Counted from the first letter of the stretch, positions 26,419-36,522 are shown. The stretch: 42,495 nt of DNA from Paracoccaceae bacterium (GCA_013214575.1 JABSSD010000204.1:1-42495); one strand, 5' to 3'. The notes: generated from the letters alone by a model not told the origin. Numbers and translations are program-made.

Positions 26419-27747
26419 CTAACGGTTGCGCTGCGCCCGCAATTTGGCAAAATAATCCACCCGCCGCTTTAACTCGCGCTCGAATCCGCGTTCCACCGGC
26501 TGATACAGCACCGGGTGCTTCACCCCATCCGGGAAATAATTCTGCCCCGAAAACCCATCCTCGGAGTCATGATCATAAGCATAGCCATCCCCGTAGCCCT
26601 GCTCGGCCATCAATTTGGTCGGGGCATTCAGGATGTGTTTGGGCGGCGGAGCGCTGCCGGTCTGTTTGGCCAGCCTGCGCGCCGCCTTGATGCCGACATA
26701 GACCGCGTTCGATTTTGGCGCCAATGCCAGATAGACCGCCGCATTGGCCAGCGCCAGTTCGCCCTCCGGGCTGCCCAACCGCTCGTAGGTTTGCCAGGCG
26801 TTCAGACAGACAGTATTGGCCTGCGGATCGGCCAGGCCAATATCCTCGGTCGCCATCATGGTTAGCCGACGCGCAAGGAACCGCGGGTCTTCACCGCCCT
26901 CCAACATCCGCCCCAACCAGTACAGCGCGGCGTCCGGGTCTGATCCGCGAATGGATTTATGCAGAGCCGAGATCAGATTGTAATGCTCATCCCCCGATTT
27001 GTCGAATTTTGCCGCCCGCCGCATCAGCCGGGTCGCCAGCCTGTCCCGGTTCAGCGGCGTCGGCACTTTCCAGGCCGAGACCTGTTCGATCAGGTTCAGC
27101 AGGGCGCGGCCATCGCCATCGGCCATTTCATGCAGCGCATCGCGGGCATCGGCATCCAGCGGCAGCGCCCGCTCCAGCTCCTTCTCAGCCCGCTGGGTCA
27201 GCAGTTCCAGATCCACCAGCGACAGGCGCTCCAGCACCAGCACCTGCGACCGGCTGAGCAAGGCGGCGTTCAGCTCAAAACTGGGATTCTCGGTGGTGGC
27301 GCCAACCAGCAGAATGGTGCCGTCCTCCATATGCGGCAGAAACCCGTCCTGCTGCGCTTTGTTGAAGCGGTGCACCTCGTCGACAAACAGCAGGGTACCG
27401 CGGCCATTCTGACGGCGGATCTTGGCGGCCTCGAACAGTTTTTTCAGTTCGGCCACACCCGAGAAAATCGCACTGATCTGCACAAAATGCAGATCGCTTT
27501 CCGCCGCCAGAAGACGGGCGATGGTGGTCTTTCCCACCCCCGGCGGGCCCCAGAAGATCAACGACGACAGCGAGCCCGACGCCAACATCACCCCCAAAGG
27601 CGCCTCGGGGCCGAGAACCTGCGCCTGACCGATAACCTGCGCCAGCACTCGCGGCCGCAGCCGGTCGGCCAGAGGACGATTGGGCTGGAGGTGATTAGGT
27701 TGGGGCTGATCCGCCTGCGCGCCAGTGGAGTCGAAAAGATCCGCCAT
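26419..27747 (-). CDS. rarA: Replication-associated recombination protein A (RarA/MgsA)
   Basis: 442 residues of AAA+ ATPase related to clamp loaders. Walker A GPPGVGKTT (67-75), Walker B LLFVDEVHRFNKAQQD, sensor 1 LVGATTENPSF and the C-terminal tetramerisation part with ALYWLGRMLEGGEDPRF are present. It acts at stalled replication forks. The gene starts two bases after the Deg protease stop. Confidence 0.95.
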   Translation of the reverse strand: MADLFDSTGAQADQPQPNHLQPNRPLADRLRPRVLAQVIGQAQVLGPEAPLGVMLASGSLSSLIFWGPPGVGKTTIARLLAAESDLHFVQISAIFSGVAELKKLFEAAKIRRQNGRGTLLFVDEVHRFNKAQQDGFLPHMEDGTILLVGATTENPSFELNAALLSRSQVLVLERLSLVDLELLTQRAEKELERALPLDADARDALHEMADGDGRALLNLIEQVSAWKVPTPLNRDRLATRLMRRAAKFDKSGDEHYNLISALHKSIRGSDPDAALYWLGRMLEGGEDPRFLARRLTMMATEDIGLADPQANTVCLNAWQTYERLGSPEGELALANAAVYLALAPKSNAVYVGIKAARRLAKQTGSAPPPKHILNAPTKLMAEQGYGDGYAYDHDSEDGFSGQNYFPDGVKHPVLYQPVERGFERELKRRVDYFAKLRAQRNR

Positions 27748-27749
27748 GA

Positions 27750-29129
27750 TTATAACCAGAACTGAAGCGTCAGCCTCTGGCCGCCGCGCAGCAAGACCAT
27801 CTTCACCCTGCGCCCCGACTCCGCCAACAATGTGGGCACATCGATGGTGTTGGTGACCGGATTTCCGTTAATCTCCTGCAGCACATCCCCCGGTCGCAAC
27901 CCGGCGCGGACGCCGCTGCGGCCGGGATTGGTAATCACCACCCCCTCGGCGCTGAGCGGCAGCCCCAGACGCAGGATCACCGCCGGATTGATCCGGGCGA
28001 CAATCAGGCCCGGCAACATTGAGGCCTCATTCATCTGCAGCAGGTCGGCCGATGGAATATTGGGGGCCGCCATCATTTTCACATGTAAATCAACCGCTTC
28101 GACCCCACGCAACCCGGTAATTTGCGCCCGCCCACCCATGCCGACAACCGACATGCGAAACACCATCTCCGAGGGGGAATTGACCACCTGCCCCTCAACA
28201 GCGGTGATTACATCCCCCACCTTGAACCCCTGCTCGGCAAAAGGGCTGGCTGGGTGCAGGTCCGAGATCACCATGCCCACCGGCAGCTCCATCCCCAGCG
28301 AGGCCGCCATATCGGCATCAACCGGCTGCCCGGACATGCCGGCCCAGGGCCGCTGGAATTCCTCGGCGCCCTGCCGCGCCTGATTGACAAATTCGCGCAC
28401 CAGATTGGCCGGGATCGAGAAGCCAATACCGTTTGAGCCACCAGAGCGGCTGATAATACGGGTATTGATGCCGATCAGATCGCCATTGACGTCGATCAGC
28501 GCCCCGCCCGAGTTGCCGGGATTGATCGCCGCGTCGGTCTGCAGGTAATAACCAAATCCCTCGCCCGTTGCGGTGCCGGTCCGGGCCAGCCCGGAAATGA
28601 TGCCGCTGCTCACGGTTTGGCCGACTCCAAATGGGTTGCCAATGGCCAGTGCCAGCTCGCCGACCTCAACCTGATCGCTGTTGCGCAGATCCAGAAATGG
28701 CAGATCGGCAGCGCCCTCCAGCTGCAGAATCGCCAGATCGCTGGCCTTATCCGCCAGCACCACACGGGCATTGTATTCACGCCGATCCGTGGTCACCACC
28801 CGGATTTCGGTGGCCATGCCAACCACGTGGTAGTTCGACACAACAATACCGTCAGCCGAGAGGATCACCCCCGACCCCAGCGAGTTCTGCACCCGTGATT
28901 GCGGCTTGGTGAAGCCGCGAAAGAAATCATCAAAGAAGGGATCGTTTGAAAACGGCGTCCGCTGGCGTTCCTGGGTGACGATCCTGGCATAGATATTCAC
29001 CACTGCCGGCGCGGCCTGTTTGACCAGTGGCGCAAAGCCAAGGCTGATTTCAGCCTGCGAGGACGGCACTTGGGTCTGAGCGGCCAGCGGGGCGGCAAAA
29101 ACAAGGGCAATAAGGGCTGCGCGGATCAT
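27750..29129 (-). CDS. Do/DegQ-type periplasmic serine protease
   Basis: 459 residues. Signal peptide 1-18 (MIRAALIALVFAAPLAAQ). The trypsin-like domain has catalytic His101 (SNYHVVG), Asp131 (KASDLAIL) and Ser207 (NPGNSGGALID). Two PDZ domains follow (about 275-370, 380-455). Start at 29129 is supported by TTGGAG seven bases upstream and by the signal peptide. Likely function is periplasmic quality control. Located directly ahead of rarA. Confidence 0.93.
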   Translation of the reverse strand: MIRAALIALVFAAPLAAQTQVPSSQAEISLGFAPLVKQAAPAVVNIYARIVTQERQRTPFSNDPFFDDFFRGFTKPQSRVQNSLGSGVILSADGIVVSNYHVVGMATEIRVVTTDRREYNARVVLADKASDLAILQLEGAADLPFLDLRNSDQVEVGELALAIGNPFGVGQTVSSGIISGLARTGTATGEGFGYYLQTDAAINPGNSGGALIDVNGDLIGINTRIISRSGGSNGIGFSIPANLVREFVNQARQGAEEFQRPWAGMSGQPVDADMAASLGMELPVGMVISDLHPASPFAEQGFKVGDVITAVEGQVVNSPSEMVFRMSVVGMGGRAQITGLRGVEAVDLHVKMMAAPNIPSADLLQMNEASMLPGLIVARINPAVILRLGLPLSAEGVVITNPGRSGVRAGLRPGDVLQEINGNPVTNTIDVPTLLAESGRRVKMVLLRGGQRLTLQFWL

Positions 29130-29373
29130 TTTGGCTCCAACATAAACTCTCCTTAGGATATGCGGGGGACACTGGCCAATTGCAAGCTCAGCCCGGGTCA
29201 ATAGGACAGTCAGGGGCGCTGCCCCTCTTGGCCAAAGGCCAATTCACCCCGGAGTACTGTTGGCAAAAAGAAACCGGCAGCGGCTGATCTCGCCCGGATC
29301 TTCATCTGGCCCTAAATACCCCCGCCGGAGGCAGCGCCCAACAGGCGCATTTGCAAAGCTGACAACAAAAAAA

Positions 29374-29396
29374 CCCCCGATCCTGAGGAACGGGGG
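29374..29396 (-). terminator. Intrinsic terminator after rplQ
   Basis: On the minus strand cgggg and tcc arms (with ccccc and gga partners) close a small loop and are followed by seven T. It ends the ribosomal region about 30 bases after rplQ. Confidence 0.85.
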
Positions 29397-29428
29397 CTAT
29401 CAGTATTTGAACGCTAGGTCCGAAAATA

Positions 29429-29851
29429 TTATTCGTCGGCGGCAACGTCTGCTGCTGCAACGCGGGCTTTGTCGCCAGCGCCTTTGGCATCGCGGTCACG
29501 GTCAACAAATTCGATGATCGCCATCGGAGCCATGTCACCATAGCGGAAGCCAGCCTTCAGGACGCGCACATAGCCACCGGAGCGGTCTTTGTAGCGGGGG
29601 CCCAGGATGTCGAACAATTTGGTGACATATTGGTCTTGCTTCAGCTTGGACGCAGCTTGGCGACGGGCGTGCAGATCGCCGCGTTTTGCCAATGTGATCA
29701 TCTTCTCGATGATCGGCTGTAATTCTTTTGCTTTGGGCAGGGTTGTCTTGATCTGCTCGTGCTCGATCAGCGAGCCGGCCATGTTGCAAAACAGAGCTTT
29801 ACGGTGCTCATGAGTACGGTTCAGGCGGCGGTAACCACGTTTATGGCGCAT
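29429..29851 (-). CDS. rplQ: 50S ribosomal protein L17
   Basis: 140 residues: [20 protein letters not shown], then [22 protein letters not shown] and [20 protein letters not shown], all L17 hallmarks. The C-terminus adds an Ala-rich acidic tail. It normally directly follows rpoA; here a sulfotransferase-like gene and a terminator separate them, so it probably has its own promoter. Confidence 0.97.
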   Translation of the reverse strand: MRHKRGYRRLNRTHEHRKALFCNMAGSLIEHEQIKTTLPKAKELQPIIEKMITLAKRGDLHARRQAASKLKQDQYVTKLFDILGPRYKDRSGGYVRVLKAGFRYGDMAPMAIIEFVDRDRDAKGAGDKARVAAADVAADE

Positions 29852-29936
29852 TGTTGATATCCAATCTTATTTATACTTTGTCTGGCAGCCCTCGTGGGCC
29901 ACACCCTTGGAGCGGCAAGTGCGCTCGAACCCAGTT

Positions 29937-29965
29937 CGCGTACACGATCACACCCCCCTTGTAAA
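29937..29965 (-). promoter_or_regulatory. Candidate rplQ promoter
   Basis: Minus-strand TTTACA at 29960-29965, a 17-base spacer, then TACGCG at 29937-29942, about 90 bases before rplQ and just after the sulfotransferase stop. Good -35, weak -10. Confidence 0.35.
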
Positions 29966-29970
29966 GTCTG

Positions 29971-30906
29971 CTATGGAGAGATCCGCTGCAACAGGATCTG
30001 ACGATCCGCTTCACTCATGAAGCGGTCGGAAAACTCGGAGTTCGACAGCTGGTAACGCGCCATAATTTCACACTTCAGCGCCTGCGGCATCAACCCCCTA
30101 TCAGATTTGACCTCAAGCCGGGTCTGAACCTCGCGCAGGTCCGACAAAAAACCTTGCCGTTGCTTGGACTGCGGATGCGCCCGGTCAAAAGCGCGCAGGA
30201 TTTCGATCATCACAATATTCAGCGATTCGCGGTGTACCCGCGCGCCGCCGGAACGGTCCAGCGGATCAAGCCCCAACACCTGTTCGACATCAGAAACGAT
30301 ATCCTTCGCACAGGTCTCGCGATGATACAGGCGCGCCCGGAAGCGGTCGTCACTGACATGGGCTGTCCAGGGCGCAATGCGCTGCAGGAAATCAAACCCT
30401 CGCACCTGGTGGCGGACAAAATCGGTGATGCCATTATAGCTGTCCGGCCCATCAGCAAGTCTCCATTTATACGCGCTTTCCATCAGTTCGTCCTGGCGGC
30501 GCACGTAATAGAGAAGCCGTACGTCAAAGCCTTTCAGAGCCTTGATGACCTGGGCAGCCTGCCAGGGACGGAAATAGCACAGGTGCTCGGACGACAGCAC
30601 TGTCAGGTGTTCGGGGGGGCGGGATTTGATTTCCGCCCGCAGCTCGGCCAGGAGGCTGGCTGCCGATTTCAGCAGGCCCGCTTGATGCTCCAGTGGAAAA
30701 ACGTCGTGATGAGCCCCGGATGAGCGTCGCCCAGTCACCGGAAAATGGAACCGCGGGTCACAGCTGGTGCGATGCACAAAATAGGTCTGCAGCGCGGTTG
30801 TGCCGGTCTTGCCATGGCCGATATGCAGCCAGACCTGATGCGGCCCAGCCTTTTGCGGGTCAGCCTTTCGCGGGTCAGCTTGCGCCTTGCCTTGCAGCCG
30901 CAACAC
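29971..30906 (-). CDS. Sulfotransferase-like protein, inserted between rpoA and rplQ
   Basis: About 311 residues. HIGHGKTGTTALQTYF (28-43) matches the PAPS 5'-phosphosulfate loop (GxxKTGTT), and LLYYVRRQDELMESAYKW (131-148) matches the 3'-phosphate-binding segment. Before them is a duplicated ADPRK/ADPQK stretch. The frame is open back to a TTG inside the rpoA terminator, so I prefer GTG at 30906, which has GGAGG five bases upstream. The acceptor substrate is unknown. Not part of a standard alpha operon. Confidence 0.72.
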   Translation of the reverse strand: MLRLQGKAQADPRKADPQKAGPHQVWLHIGHGKTGTTALQTYFVHRTSCDPRFHFPVTGRRSSGAHHDVFPLEHQAGLLKSAASLLAELRAEIKSRPPEHLTVLSSEHLCYFRPWQAAQVIKALKGFDVRLLYYVRRQDELMESAYKWRLADGPDSYNGITDFVRHQVRGFDFLQRIAPWTAHVSDDRFRARLYHRETCAKDIVSDVEQVLGLDPLDRSGGARVHRESLNIVMIEILRAFDRAHPQSKQRQGFLSDLREVQTRLEVKSDRGLMPQALKCEIMARYQLSNSEFSDRFMSEADRQILLQRISP

Positions 30907-30939
30907 GGGCGCCTCCAAACGGGTTGTTTGAAATAAAAA

Positions 30940-30964
30940 GGAGCGGGCCAATTCGGCCCGCTCC
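30940..30964 (-). terminator. Intrinsic terminator directly after rpoA
   Basis: ggagcgggcc and ggcccgctcc around a 5-base loop; on the minus strand TTTTTATTTC follows. Ten-bp stem, 10 bases after the rpoA stop. Confidence 0.88.
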
Positions 30965-30974
30965 CAAAAGACAC

Positions 30975-31991
30975 TTAAAAACTGTCTTCGAACTTTTTCG
31001 CCAGATCTTCGATATTGTCCGGTGGCCAGTCCTCGACGTCCATGCCGAGATGCAGACCCATGCCCGAAAGCACTTCTTTGATCTCGTTCAGCGACTTGCG
31101 GCCGAAGTTCGGCGTGCGCAGCATTTCGGCTTCGGTTTTCTGGATCAGATCGCCGATGTAGACGATGTTGTCGTTCTTGAGGCAGTTTGCCGAACGCACC
31201 GACAGTTCCAACTCGTCCACTTTCTTGAGCAGCAGCGGGTTGAACTCGAGACCGTCGTCCTCGTCCGCGCGGGAGGCGGATTCAGGCTCGTCGAAGTTGA
31301 CGAAGATCGACAGTTGATCCTGCAGGATACGGGCGGCAAAAGCCACCGCGTCTTCCGGCGTGATCGAGCCATCGGTGTCAATCTTCATGGTCAGCTTGTC
31401 ATAGTCCAGCACCTGACCTTCGCGGGTCGGCTGCACATCATAGGAGACCTTTTTGACCGGCGAGTAGATCGCGTCGATCGGGATCAGCCCAATGGGCGCA
31501 TCTTCCGGCTTGTTCTTTTCAGCCGAAACATAGCCATTGCCGGTGTTCACGGTCAGTTCCATGAACAGATCGGCGCCGTCGTCCAGGTGACAGATCACGT
31601 GGTCGCGGTTGAGGATCTCGATGCCTGCCGACTCAGAGATGTCACCGGCGGTGACAATGGCTGGGCCCTTGGCATTGATCGACAGCCGCTTGGGGCCTTC
31701 GACTTCCATCCGCAGGCAGACGCCTTTGAGGTTCAGGATGATGTCGGTGACGTCTTCACGCACCCCGGCAACACTGGAAAACTCGTGCAGAACGTTGTCG
31801 ACCTGAACGGATGTGATGGCAGCGCCTTGCAGCGAGCTCATCAAAATACGACGTAGGGCGTTGCCCAAGGTCAGGCCAAAGCCACGTTCCAGCGGCTCAG
31901 CCACAACAGTGGCCTGGCGTGCGGGGTCGTTGCCCGGCTTAACTTCAAGCTGCGTCGGCTTGATCAGTTCAGCCCAATTCTTATGGATCAT
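30975..31991 (-). CDS. rpoA: DNA-directed RNA polymerase subunit alpha
   Basis: 338 residues. N-terminal domain with [22 protein letters not shown] for assembly with beta; C-terminal domain with [19 protein letters not shown] and [12 protein letters not shown], the DNA/activator-binding region. Start MIHKNWAEL at 31991 is the family norm in this group; the ten extra residues upstream are not. Third gene of rpsM-rpsK-rpoA. Confidence 0.98.
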   Translation of the reverse strand: MIHKNWAELIKPTQLEVKPGNDPARQATVVAEPLERGFGLTLGNALRRILMSSLQGAAITSVQVDNVLHEFSSVAGVREDVTDIILNLKGVCLRMEVEGPKRLSINAKGPAIVTAGDISESAGIEILNRDHVICHLDDGADLFMELTVNTGNGYVSAEKNKPEDAPIGLIPIDAIYSPVKKVSYDVQPTREGQVLDYDKLTMKIDTDGSITPEDAVAFAARILQDQLSIFVNFDEPESASRADEDDGLEFNPLLLKKVDELELSVRSANCLKNDNIVYIGDLIQKTEAEMLRTPNFGRKSLNEIKEVLSGMGLHLGMDVEDWPPDNIEDLAKKFEDSF

Positions 31992-32059
31992 GCGTTCCCT
32001 CCATTCCTGCCTGTACCCCATGTCCGATAGGTTCAGGCGCCCGAGGTTTCAAATGACAA

Positions 32060-32091
32060 GCTGGGGCCCATGAAAAACACAGGACCCCAGC
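32060..32091. other. Stem-loop between rpsK and rpoA
   Basis: gctgggg and ccccagc (extendable by two pairs with one mismatch) around an 18-base loop in the rpsK-rpoA gap. No T run. Possible attenuator or processing site. Confidence 0.35.
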
Positions 32092-32107
32092 GATAACTAA
32101 GTGTCGC

Positions 32108-32497
32108 TTAGACGCGGCGGCGTTTAGGCGGACGGCAGCCATTGTGTGCCATCGGTGTCACATCACGGATTGAGGTGATGTTGAAGCCAACCGCGGCCAG
32201 AGCGCGCAGTGCGGATTCACGACCGCCACCGGGGCCCTGAACTTCGACTTCCAGAGTTTTAACACCATGTTCCTGTGCTTTTTTGCCTGCATCTTCTGCA
32301 GCCAGCTGAGCAGCATACGGCGTGGATTTCCGCGAGCCCTTAAAGCCCATGGTTCCAGCCGAGGACCATGCAATTGCATTGCCCTGAACATCCGAGATGA
32401 GAATCTTGGTGTTGTTGAACGAGCTGTTAACGTGAGCAACGCCGGAGGCGATGTTCTTGCGCTCTTTTTTCTTCGTACGAGTCTTTTCGCGTGCCAT
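32108..32497 (-). CDS. rpsK: 30S ribosomal protein S11
   Basis: 129 residues, full length: [39 protein letters not shown] and the C-terminal [20 protein letters not shown]. Part of the platform of the small subunit. Spaced 15 bases from rpsM. Confidence 0.98.
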   Translation of the reverse strand: MAREKTRTKKKERKNIASGVAHVNSSFNNTKILISDVQGNAIAWSSAGTMGFKGSRKSTPYAAQLAAEDAGKKAQEHGVKTLEVEVQGPGGGRESALRALAAVGFNITSIRDVTPMAHNGCRPPKRRRV

Positions 32498-32512
32498 TGA
32501 TAAAACCCTCCC

Positions 32513-32881
32513 TTACTTCTTCTTACCAGCAATAGCCCGGGCAGGACCTTTGCGAGTACGAGCGTTGGTGTGGGTCCGCTGACCACGAACAGGCAAGTTA
32601 CGACGGTGACGCAGGCCACGATAGCAACCCAGATCCATCAAACGTTTGATGTTCATCTGTGTTTCGCGACGCAGGTCGCCTTCGACGTCGACGTTGGCGT
32701 CGATGTGCTCGCGGATGCGCAGAACTTCGGAGTCGGTCAATTGGTTCACACGACGAGTTTCGTCAATGCCCACAGCTTCGCAAATAGACTTGGCTGTGGT
32801 TGTACCGATTCCGGTGATATAGGTGAGGGCGATTGGAACCCGCTTTGCAGTCGGGATGTTTACGCCGGCAATACGTGCCAC
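32513..32881 (-). CDS. rpsM: 30S ribosomal protein S13
   Basis: 122 residues. [35 protein letters not shown] and the C-terminal [15 protein letters not shown] are diagnostic. The start is GTG at 32881, preceded by AAAGGAACG; the frame is open for 41 further codons upstream but those are not S13. First gene of the rpsM-rpsK-rpoA unit. Confidence 0.97.
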   Translation of the reverse strand: MARIAGVNIPTAKRVPIALTYITGIGTTTAKSICEAVGIDETRRVNQLTDSEVLRIREHIDANVDVEGDLRRETQMNIKRLMDLGCYRGLRHRRNLPVRGQRTHTNARTRKGPARAIAGKKK

Positions 32882-33036
32882 GTTATACGTTCCTTTTGTT
32901 GCGATTCCGTAGCTCCGGAACCTTTTTTCACAACACCAGACCCTGACAGTAACGCCGTTGGGCCCAGTATTTTCGAGGTAGCCTTGCAGATGGGTCAGAC
33001 CCATCCACAGGAATTGATTCCCCGTAGGGATGGGAC

Positions 33037-33065
33037 TGGGTATGAGGTATTTTACGGATCGTCAA
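33037..33065 (-). promoter_or_regulatory. Candidate promoter of rpsM-rpsK-rpoA
   Basis: Minus-strand TTGACG (33060-33065), a 17-base spacer and TACCCA (33037-33042), between the adk terminator and rpsM. The leader would be about 150 bases. Confidence 0.45.
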
Positions 33066-33132
33066 CCCACCTTTTGGCTGGCCCCGGTTTTCTGGACATA
33101 GCCGGCTGCCCCAGCGGGCAGTTGACATGAAA

Positions 33133-33154
33133 AAGGGCAGGAAAACCTGCCCTT
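33133..33154 (-). terminator. Intrinsic terminator after adk
   Basis: aagggcagg-aaaa-cctgccctt, perfect 9-bp stem; on the minus strand a T run (CCTTTTTCATG) follows. It separates secY-adk from rpsM. Confidence 0.88.
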
Positions 33155-33180
33155 AAATAACTTCAGATCCGAGGCCGCCT

Positions 33181-33822
33181 TCAGCCGAGAATAGCCTCGA
33201 TCGATTTCTGCACTTCGGTGATGTCGGCCAGACCGTTGACCGGACGCAGGTCGCCCTTGGCATAGTAATAGCCAATCAGCGGCGAGGTCTTTTTGTAGTA
33301 TTCCATCAGCCGAGTGCGCAGGCTGACTTCGTTGTCATCGCCGCGCCGCGTCATTTCGGTGCCGCCGCATTTGTCACAGATGCCCGCCTTGGCGGTGGGG
33401 TTGATGTCATCATGGTACACTTCACCACAATCACCACAGGTGAAACGACCGGTGATTCGCTTGACCAGCGCATCGTCGTCTACCCGCATCTCGACCACGG
33501 TGTGCAGCGACTGGCCGAGCTTGGCGAGCAGAGCCGCCAGCGCATCGGCCTGCGCCAAGGTGCGAGGAAAGCCATCAAAGATGAAACCAGCACCCGATTC
33601 GGATGTCAGCTTCTCTTCGATCAGGCCAATGACGATCTCGTCTGTCACCAGCTTGCCAGTATCCATGATGGCGGCAACCTTCTGCCCCAACTTGGTACCG
33701 CTGGACTTGGCTTCGCGCAGCATATCGCCGGTGCTCAGCTGCACCATGCCACGGGTTTCAACCAGATGGCGGGCCTGGGTGCCTTTACCTGCACCAGGGG
33801 GGCCTAGCAGTATGATATTCAT
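33181..33822 (-). CDS. adk: Adenylate kinase
   Basis: 213 residues. P-loop [11 protein letters not shown] near residue 5-15, FDGFPRT, and a LID with four cysteines (CGDCG and CDKCGG) that should bind zinc, as in many Rhodobacterales. Converts AMP + ATP to two ADP. Coupled to secY by a 4-base overlap, which is the standard order. Confidence 0.97.
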   Translation of the reverse strand: MNIILLGPPGAGKGTQARHLVETRGMVQLSTGDMLREAKSSGTKLGQKVAAIMDTGKLVTDEIVIGLIEEKLTSESGAGFIFDGFPRTLAQADALAALLAKLGQSLHTVVEMRVDDDALVKRITGRFTCGDCGEVYHDDINPTAKAGICDKCGGTEMTRRGDDNEVSLRTRLMEYYKKTSPLIGYYYAKGDLRPVNGLADITEVQKSIEAILG

Positions 33823-35183
33823 TTGCGCGATGGCCCCCGCCGGTTGCGCTTCTTGTTCTTGCCACGCAGCTGGCTTTTCTCGATCAGACCTTCGTACTGA
33901 TGCGCCAGCAGATGGCTCTGCGCCTGCTGAATGGTGTCCATAGTCACCGAGACAACAATCAGAACCGAGGTGCCGCCAAAGTAGAACGGGATGGCAAACT
34001 GACCGCGCAGAATTTCCGGCAGCAGCATCACCAGCACCAGATAACCCGAGCCCAGCACTAACACGCGGTTGACCACATACTCAAGATATTCGGCGGTCTT
34101 CTTGCCCGGACGGATGCCCGGAACAAAACCGTTCTGATTCTTCAGGTTTTCGGCGACCTCATCCGGCTTGAACGACACGTTGAAGGTGTAGAAATAAGCG
34201 AAGAACACGATCATCGTCACAAAGAACAGCAGGTACAGCGGCTGACCGGGGCCAAAGTTGGCCAGCAGCCAGGACATCACCGGACCATTGGTTGCCCCCG
34301 ACGAGAAGGTCGAGATGGTGGTCGGCAGCAGCAAAAGCGAGCTGGCAAAGATCGCCGGGATCACGCCTGCAGGGTTCACTTTGACCGGCAGATGCGACGA
34401 GCCACCGTCATAGACCTTCATGCCCACCTGACGGCGCGGGTACTGAATATGGATCTTGCGCAGGGCCCGCTCCATAAACACCACAAACATGATGATTGCG
34501 ATCACCATCACCAGCACCATCACGATAACCGCAGGGCTGATGGCCCCCGAGCGACCCGAGGCAAAGAACTGCGCCAGGGCGGCGGGAACCTCGGCGATGA
34601 TGCCGACGAAGATGATCAGCGAGATGCCGTTGCCCAGACCGCGCTGGGTGATCTGCTCGCCCAGCCACATCAGGAACATGGTGCCGCCAACCAGTGTAAT
34701 CATACAGGCCAGGCGGAAATACATGCCGGGTTCGGTGGCCAGCTCGCCTGCCTCAAGCGACACTGCCAGCCCATAAGACTGGGCGGTGGCCAGAGCCACG
34801 GTGCCAAAGCGGGTGTATTGGTTGATCTTCTTGCGGCCCTGCTCGCCTTCTTTCTTCAACTGCTCCAGCGACGGAACCATCGAGGTCAGCAGCTGGATAA
34901 TGATCGAAGCGGAGATATAGGGCATGATGCCGAGGGCAAAGATGCCCATTCGGCCAAGTGCGCCACCGGTGAACATCGACACCATGCCGCCAATACCTTG
35001 GCCGGCCTGTGTCATGAATTCACGTAGGGCGATTGTGTCGATGCCTGGAACCGGAATGAATGTACCCAAACGGTAGACAATCAAAAGGCCCAGGGTGAAC
35101 AGGATGCGATTACGCAGGTCTGTCGCTTTGCCAAGCGCGGACCAGCTCGTGTTCGCCGCCATTTGTTCTGCTGCTGATACCAT
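33819..35183 (-). CDS. secY: Protein translocase subunit SecY
   Basis: 454 residues with ten predicted membrane helices. The plug/N-terminal [12 protein letters not shown], the [12 protein letters not shown] motif and the conserved C5 loop [22 protein letters not shown] are present. Central channel of the Sec translocon. It is preceded by a strong hairpin and therefore likely has its own start of transcription or depends on read-through from rplO. Confidence 0.97.
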   Translation of the reverse strand: MVSAAEQMAANTSWSALGKATDLRNRILFTLGLLIVYRLGTFIPVPGIDTIALREFMTQAGQGIGGMVSMFTGGALGRMGIFALGIMPYISASIIIQLLTSMVPSLEQLKKEGEQGRKKINQYTRFGTVALATAQSYGLAVSLEAGELATEPGMYFRLACMITLVGGTMFLMWLGEQITQRGLGNGISLIIFVGIIAEVPAALAQFFASGRSGAISPAVIVMVLVMVIAIIMFVVFMERALRKIHIQYPRRQVGMKVYDGGSSHLPVKVNPAGVIPAIFASSLLLLPTTISTFSSGATNGPVMSWLLANFGPGQPLYLLFFVTMIVFFAYFYTFNVSFKPDEVAENLKNQNGFVPGIRPGKKTAEYLEYVVNRVLVLGSGYLVLVMLLPEILRGQFAIPFYFGGTSVLIVVSVTMDTIQQAQSHLLAHQYEGLIEKSQLRGKNKKRNRRGPSRK

Positions 35184-35206
35184 GAAAAAGGTCTCTTTGT
35201 TGCGAA

Positions 35207-35244
35207 AACGCCGCCCAAAGCCATTTTCCGGCTTGGGCGGCGTT
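35207..35244 (-). terminator. Strong hairpin between rplO and secY
   Basis: Minus strand: aacgccgcccaagcc pairs almost perfectly with ggctttgggcggcgtt, followed by TTTTCG. It has the form of an intrinsic terminator or attenuator after rplO. Confidence 0.8.
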
Positions 35245-35295
35245 AATTGGAAAACTGAAGACTATGTAAGCGGCATTGTTGCCGCTCACAAGCGC

Positions 35296-35769
35296 TTACT
35301 CAGCTGCAGCTGTTTTTGCGACCAAGGTCAGAGCGCCGCCAGCTTTTTCTACTGCTTCAACGGCTGCTTTTGAGGCGCCGGTAACAGAGATTGTGACTTT
35401 GCCAGTGATTTCGCCTTTGGCCAGAACGCGGATACCGTCCAGCTTGCGACGCACAACACCCGATTCGACCAGGCTGGCTTCGGTGATCGACGCAGCGTCG
35501 AGTTTGCCAAGGTCGATGAATTTCTGGATCAGGCCCAGGTTGATGACAGCAAATGCCTTGCGGTTCGGCTTGTTAAAGCCACGCTTTGGCAGACGTTGGT
35601 ACAAAGGCATCTGACCGCCTTCGAAACCTTTGATGGCAACACCCGAACGGGCTTTTTGACCTTTGATACCACGGCCACCCATTTTACCGGTGCCGGAACC
35701 CGGACCACGGCCAATGCGCTTGCGTTTTTTGGTAGCGCCAGGATTGTCGCTCAGTTCATGAAGTTTCAT
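35296..35769 (-). CDS. rplO: 50S ribosomal protein L15
   Basis: 157 residues: [42 protein letters not shown] and the basic-glycine-rich core. ATG at 35769 has AAGGAG upstream; the longer open frame is leader sequence. It is normally right after rpmD, but here it is 1.5 kb away with its own promoter. Confidence 0.97.
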   Translation of the reverse strand: MKLHELSDNPGATKKRKRIGRGPGSGTGKMGGRGIKGQKARSGVAIKGFEGGQMPLYQRLPKRGFNKPNRKAFAVINLGLIQKFIDLGKLDAASITEASLVESGVVRRKLDGIRVLAKGEITGKVTISVTGASKAAVEAVEKAGGALTLVAKTAAAE

Positions 35770-35867
35770 ATCGCTTCTCCTTAGCCGGATGTGACCCACG
35801 AAGCGTATTCGGGCCAACCACGGCAAATATTGCTTTTGATTCGATGACCCGGATGGCCATTGGCTGC

Positions 35868-35896
35868 CTATAGACCTGTTGGGGTGGGGGATCAAG
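35868..35896 (-). promoter_or_regulatory. Candidate rplO promoter (CTTGAT-N17-CTATAG)
   Basis: Minus-strand CTTGAT at 35891-35896, a C-rich 17-base spacer, then CTATAG at 35868-35873, about 100 bases before rplO. The same pattern with the same spacing and a C-rich spacer is seen before rpmC, which supports both. Confidence 0.6.
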
Positions 35897-36059
35897 GCAA
35901 AGAAAGAAAGGGCTGGGCAACTCTTCCCTTGCCTGCATCCAAATCACCTTAGCTTACTTGGATGGCTATGGGCAGCAACTGCCCGTTGGCGCCGACTCTC
36001 AACCTCGGGATTCGTTTCAGCGCCTGACCTTGGGGAGGGCGCACGCCGCCTCTGCAACG

Positions 36060-36131
36060 CAAAACGCCCCCGCAATGCGGAGGCGTTGGCGATCATTCAA
36101 ACCCCAGGGAGGAGGAAGGGGATGAATGAAT
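36060..36131 (-). ncRNA. CCUCCUCCC-loop small RNA (CcsR/'cuckoo'-like) in DUF1127 3' region
   Basis: On the minus strand, roughly 100 bases after the DUF1127 stop, TCATTCA pairs with TGAATGA and CCCC with GGGG, presenting loop TTCCTCCTCCCT (motif CCTCCTCCC, plus-strand 36107-36115). A second hairpin, aacgcctccgc-att-gcgggggcgtt (36063-36087), followed by TTTT is an intrinsic terminator. The two-hairpin layout downstream of a DUF1127 gene matches the CcsR RNAs next to ccaF1 in Rhodobacter sphaeroides (established there). The ends here are predicted, not measured. Confidence 0.78.
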
Positions 36132-36234
36132 TCCTGAGCGTTTACCAGTTCACATTGGATCGGGTTTCACGGCCTCTCGCCTTCGGCTCGAACGCGAACA
36201 CCAATGATCCAGCCCAGCAAAAGCTGGAAACGCT

Positions 36235-36450
36235 TTAGCGGCCGTATACGTGGATACGGGCAATATCGGCGATGTCGCAGCGGCGCACACCGATGTCGGC
36301 CAACTCGCGATTCTCCAGCCGGTCCAGCTCGGCAAATGTGCGCTTGTATTCGGCGTTCAGCGCCCAGGCCTGTTTGCTGTCTTCAAAGAAACCGGACAGG
36401 CGGGCGAACAGGTTGAAACCGGTGGAGGCTGTGGTGATGACATGTGCCAT
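36235..36450 (-). CDS. DUF1127 family small protein (CcaF1-like)
   Basis: 71 residues. The C-terminal part, ELDRLENRELADIGVRRCDI then ADIARIHVYG, is the DUF1127 motif, rich in Arg/Asp and helical. A related protein in R. sphaeroides (CcaF1) is an RNA-binding protein involved in maturing the sRNAs encoded next to it (established knowledge for that case; applied here by analogy). The N-terminal ~30 residues are a less conserved aromatic stretch. Confidence 0.9.
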   Translation of the reverse strand: MAHVITTASTGFNLFARLSGFFEDSKQAWALNAEYKRTFAELDRLENRELADIGVRRCDIADIARIHVYGR

Positions 36451-36522
36451 GATAAAATCCTATGTTTTTTCCAGCTGAGACCCATTCCCCAGCTCTTTGT
36501 TTTGTTCTTGTTTGGTGAGGTC

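Noticed and set aside
30907-30951. TTG start of the sulfotransferase frame inside the rpoA terminator
   Set aside because: A start within a strong hairpin is unlikely; GTG at 30906 has GGAGG at the right distance.
36119-36238. Plus-strand frame covering the DUF1127 3' region as a gene
   Set aside because: Runs antisense to the sRNA hairpins and terminator and has no recognisable protein features.
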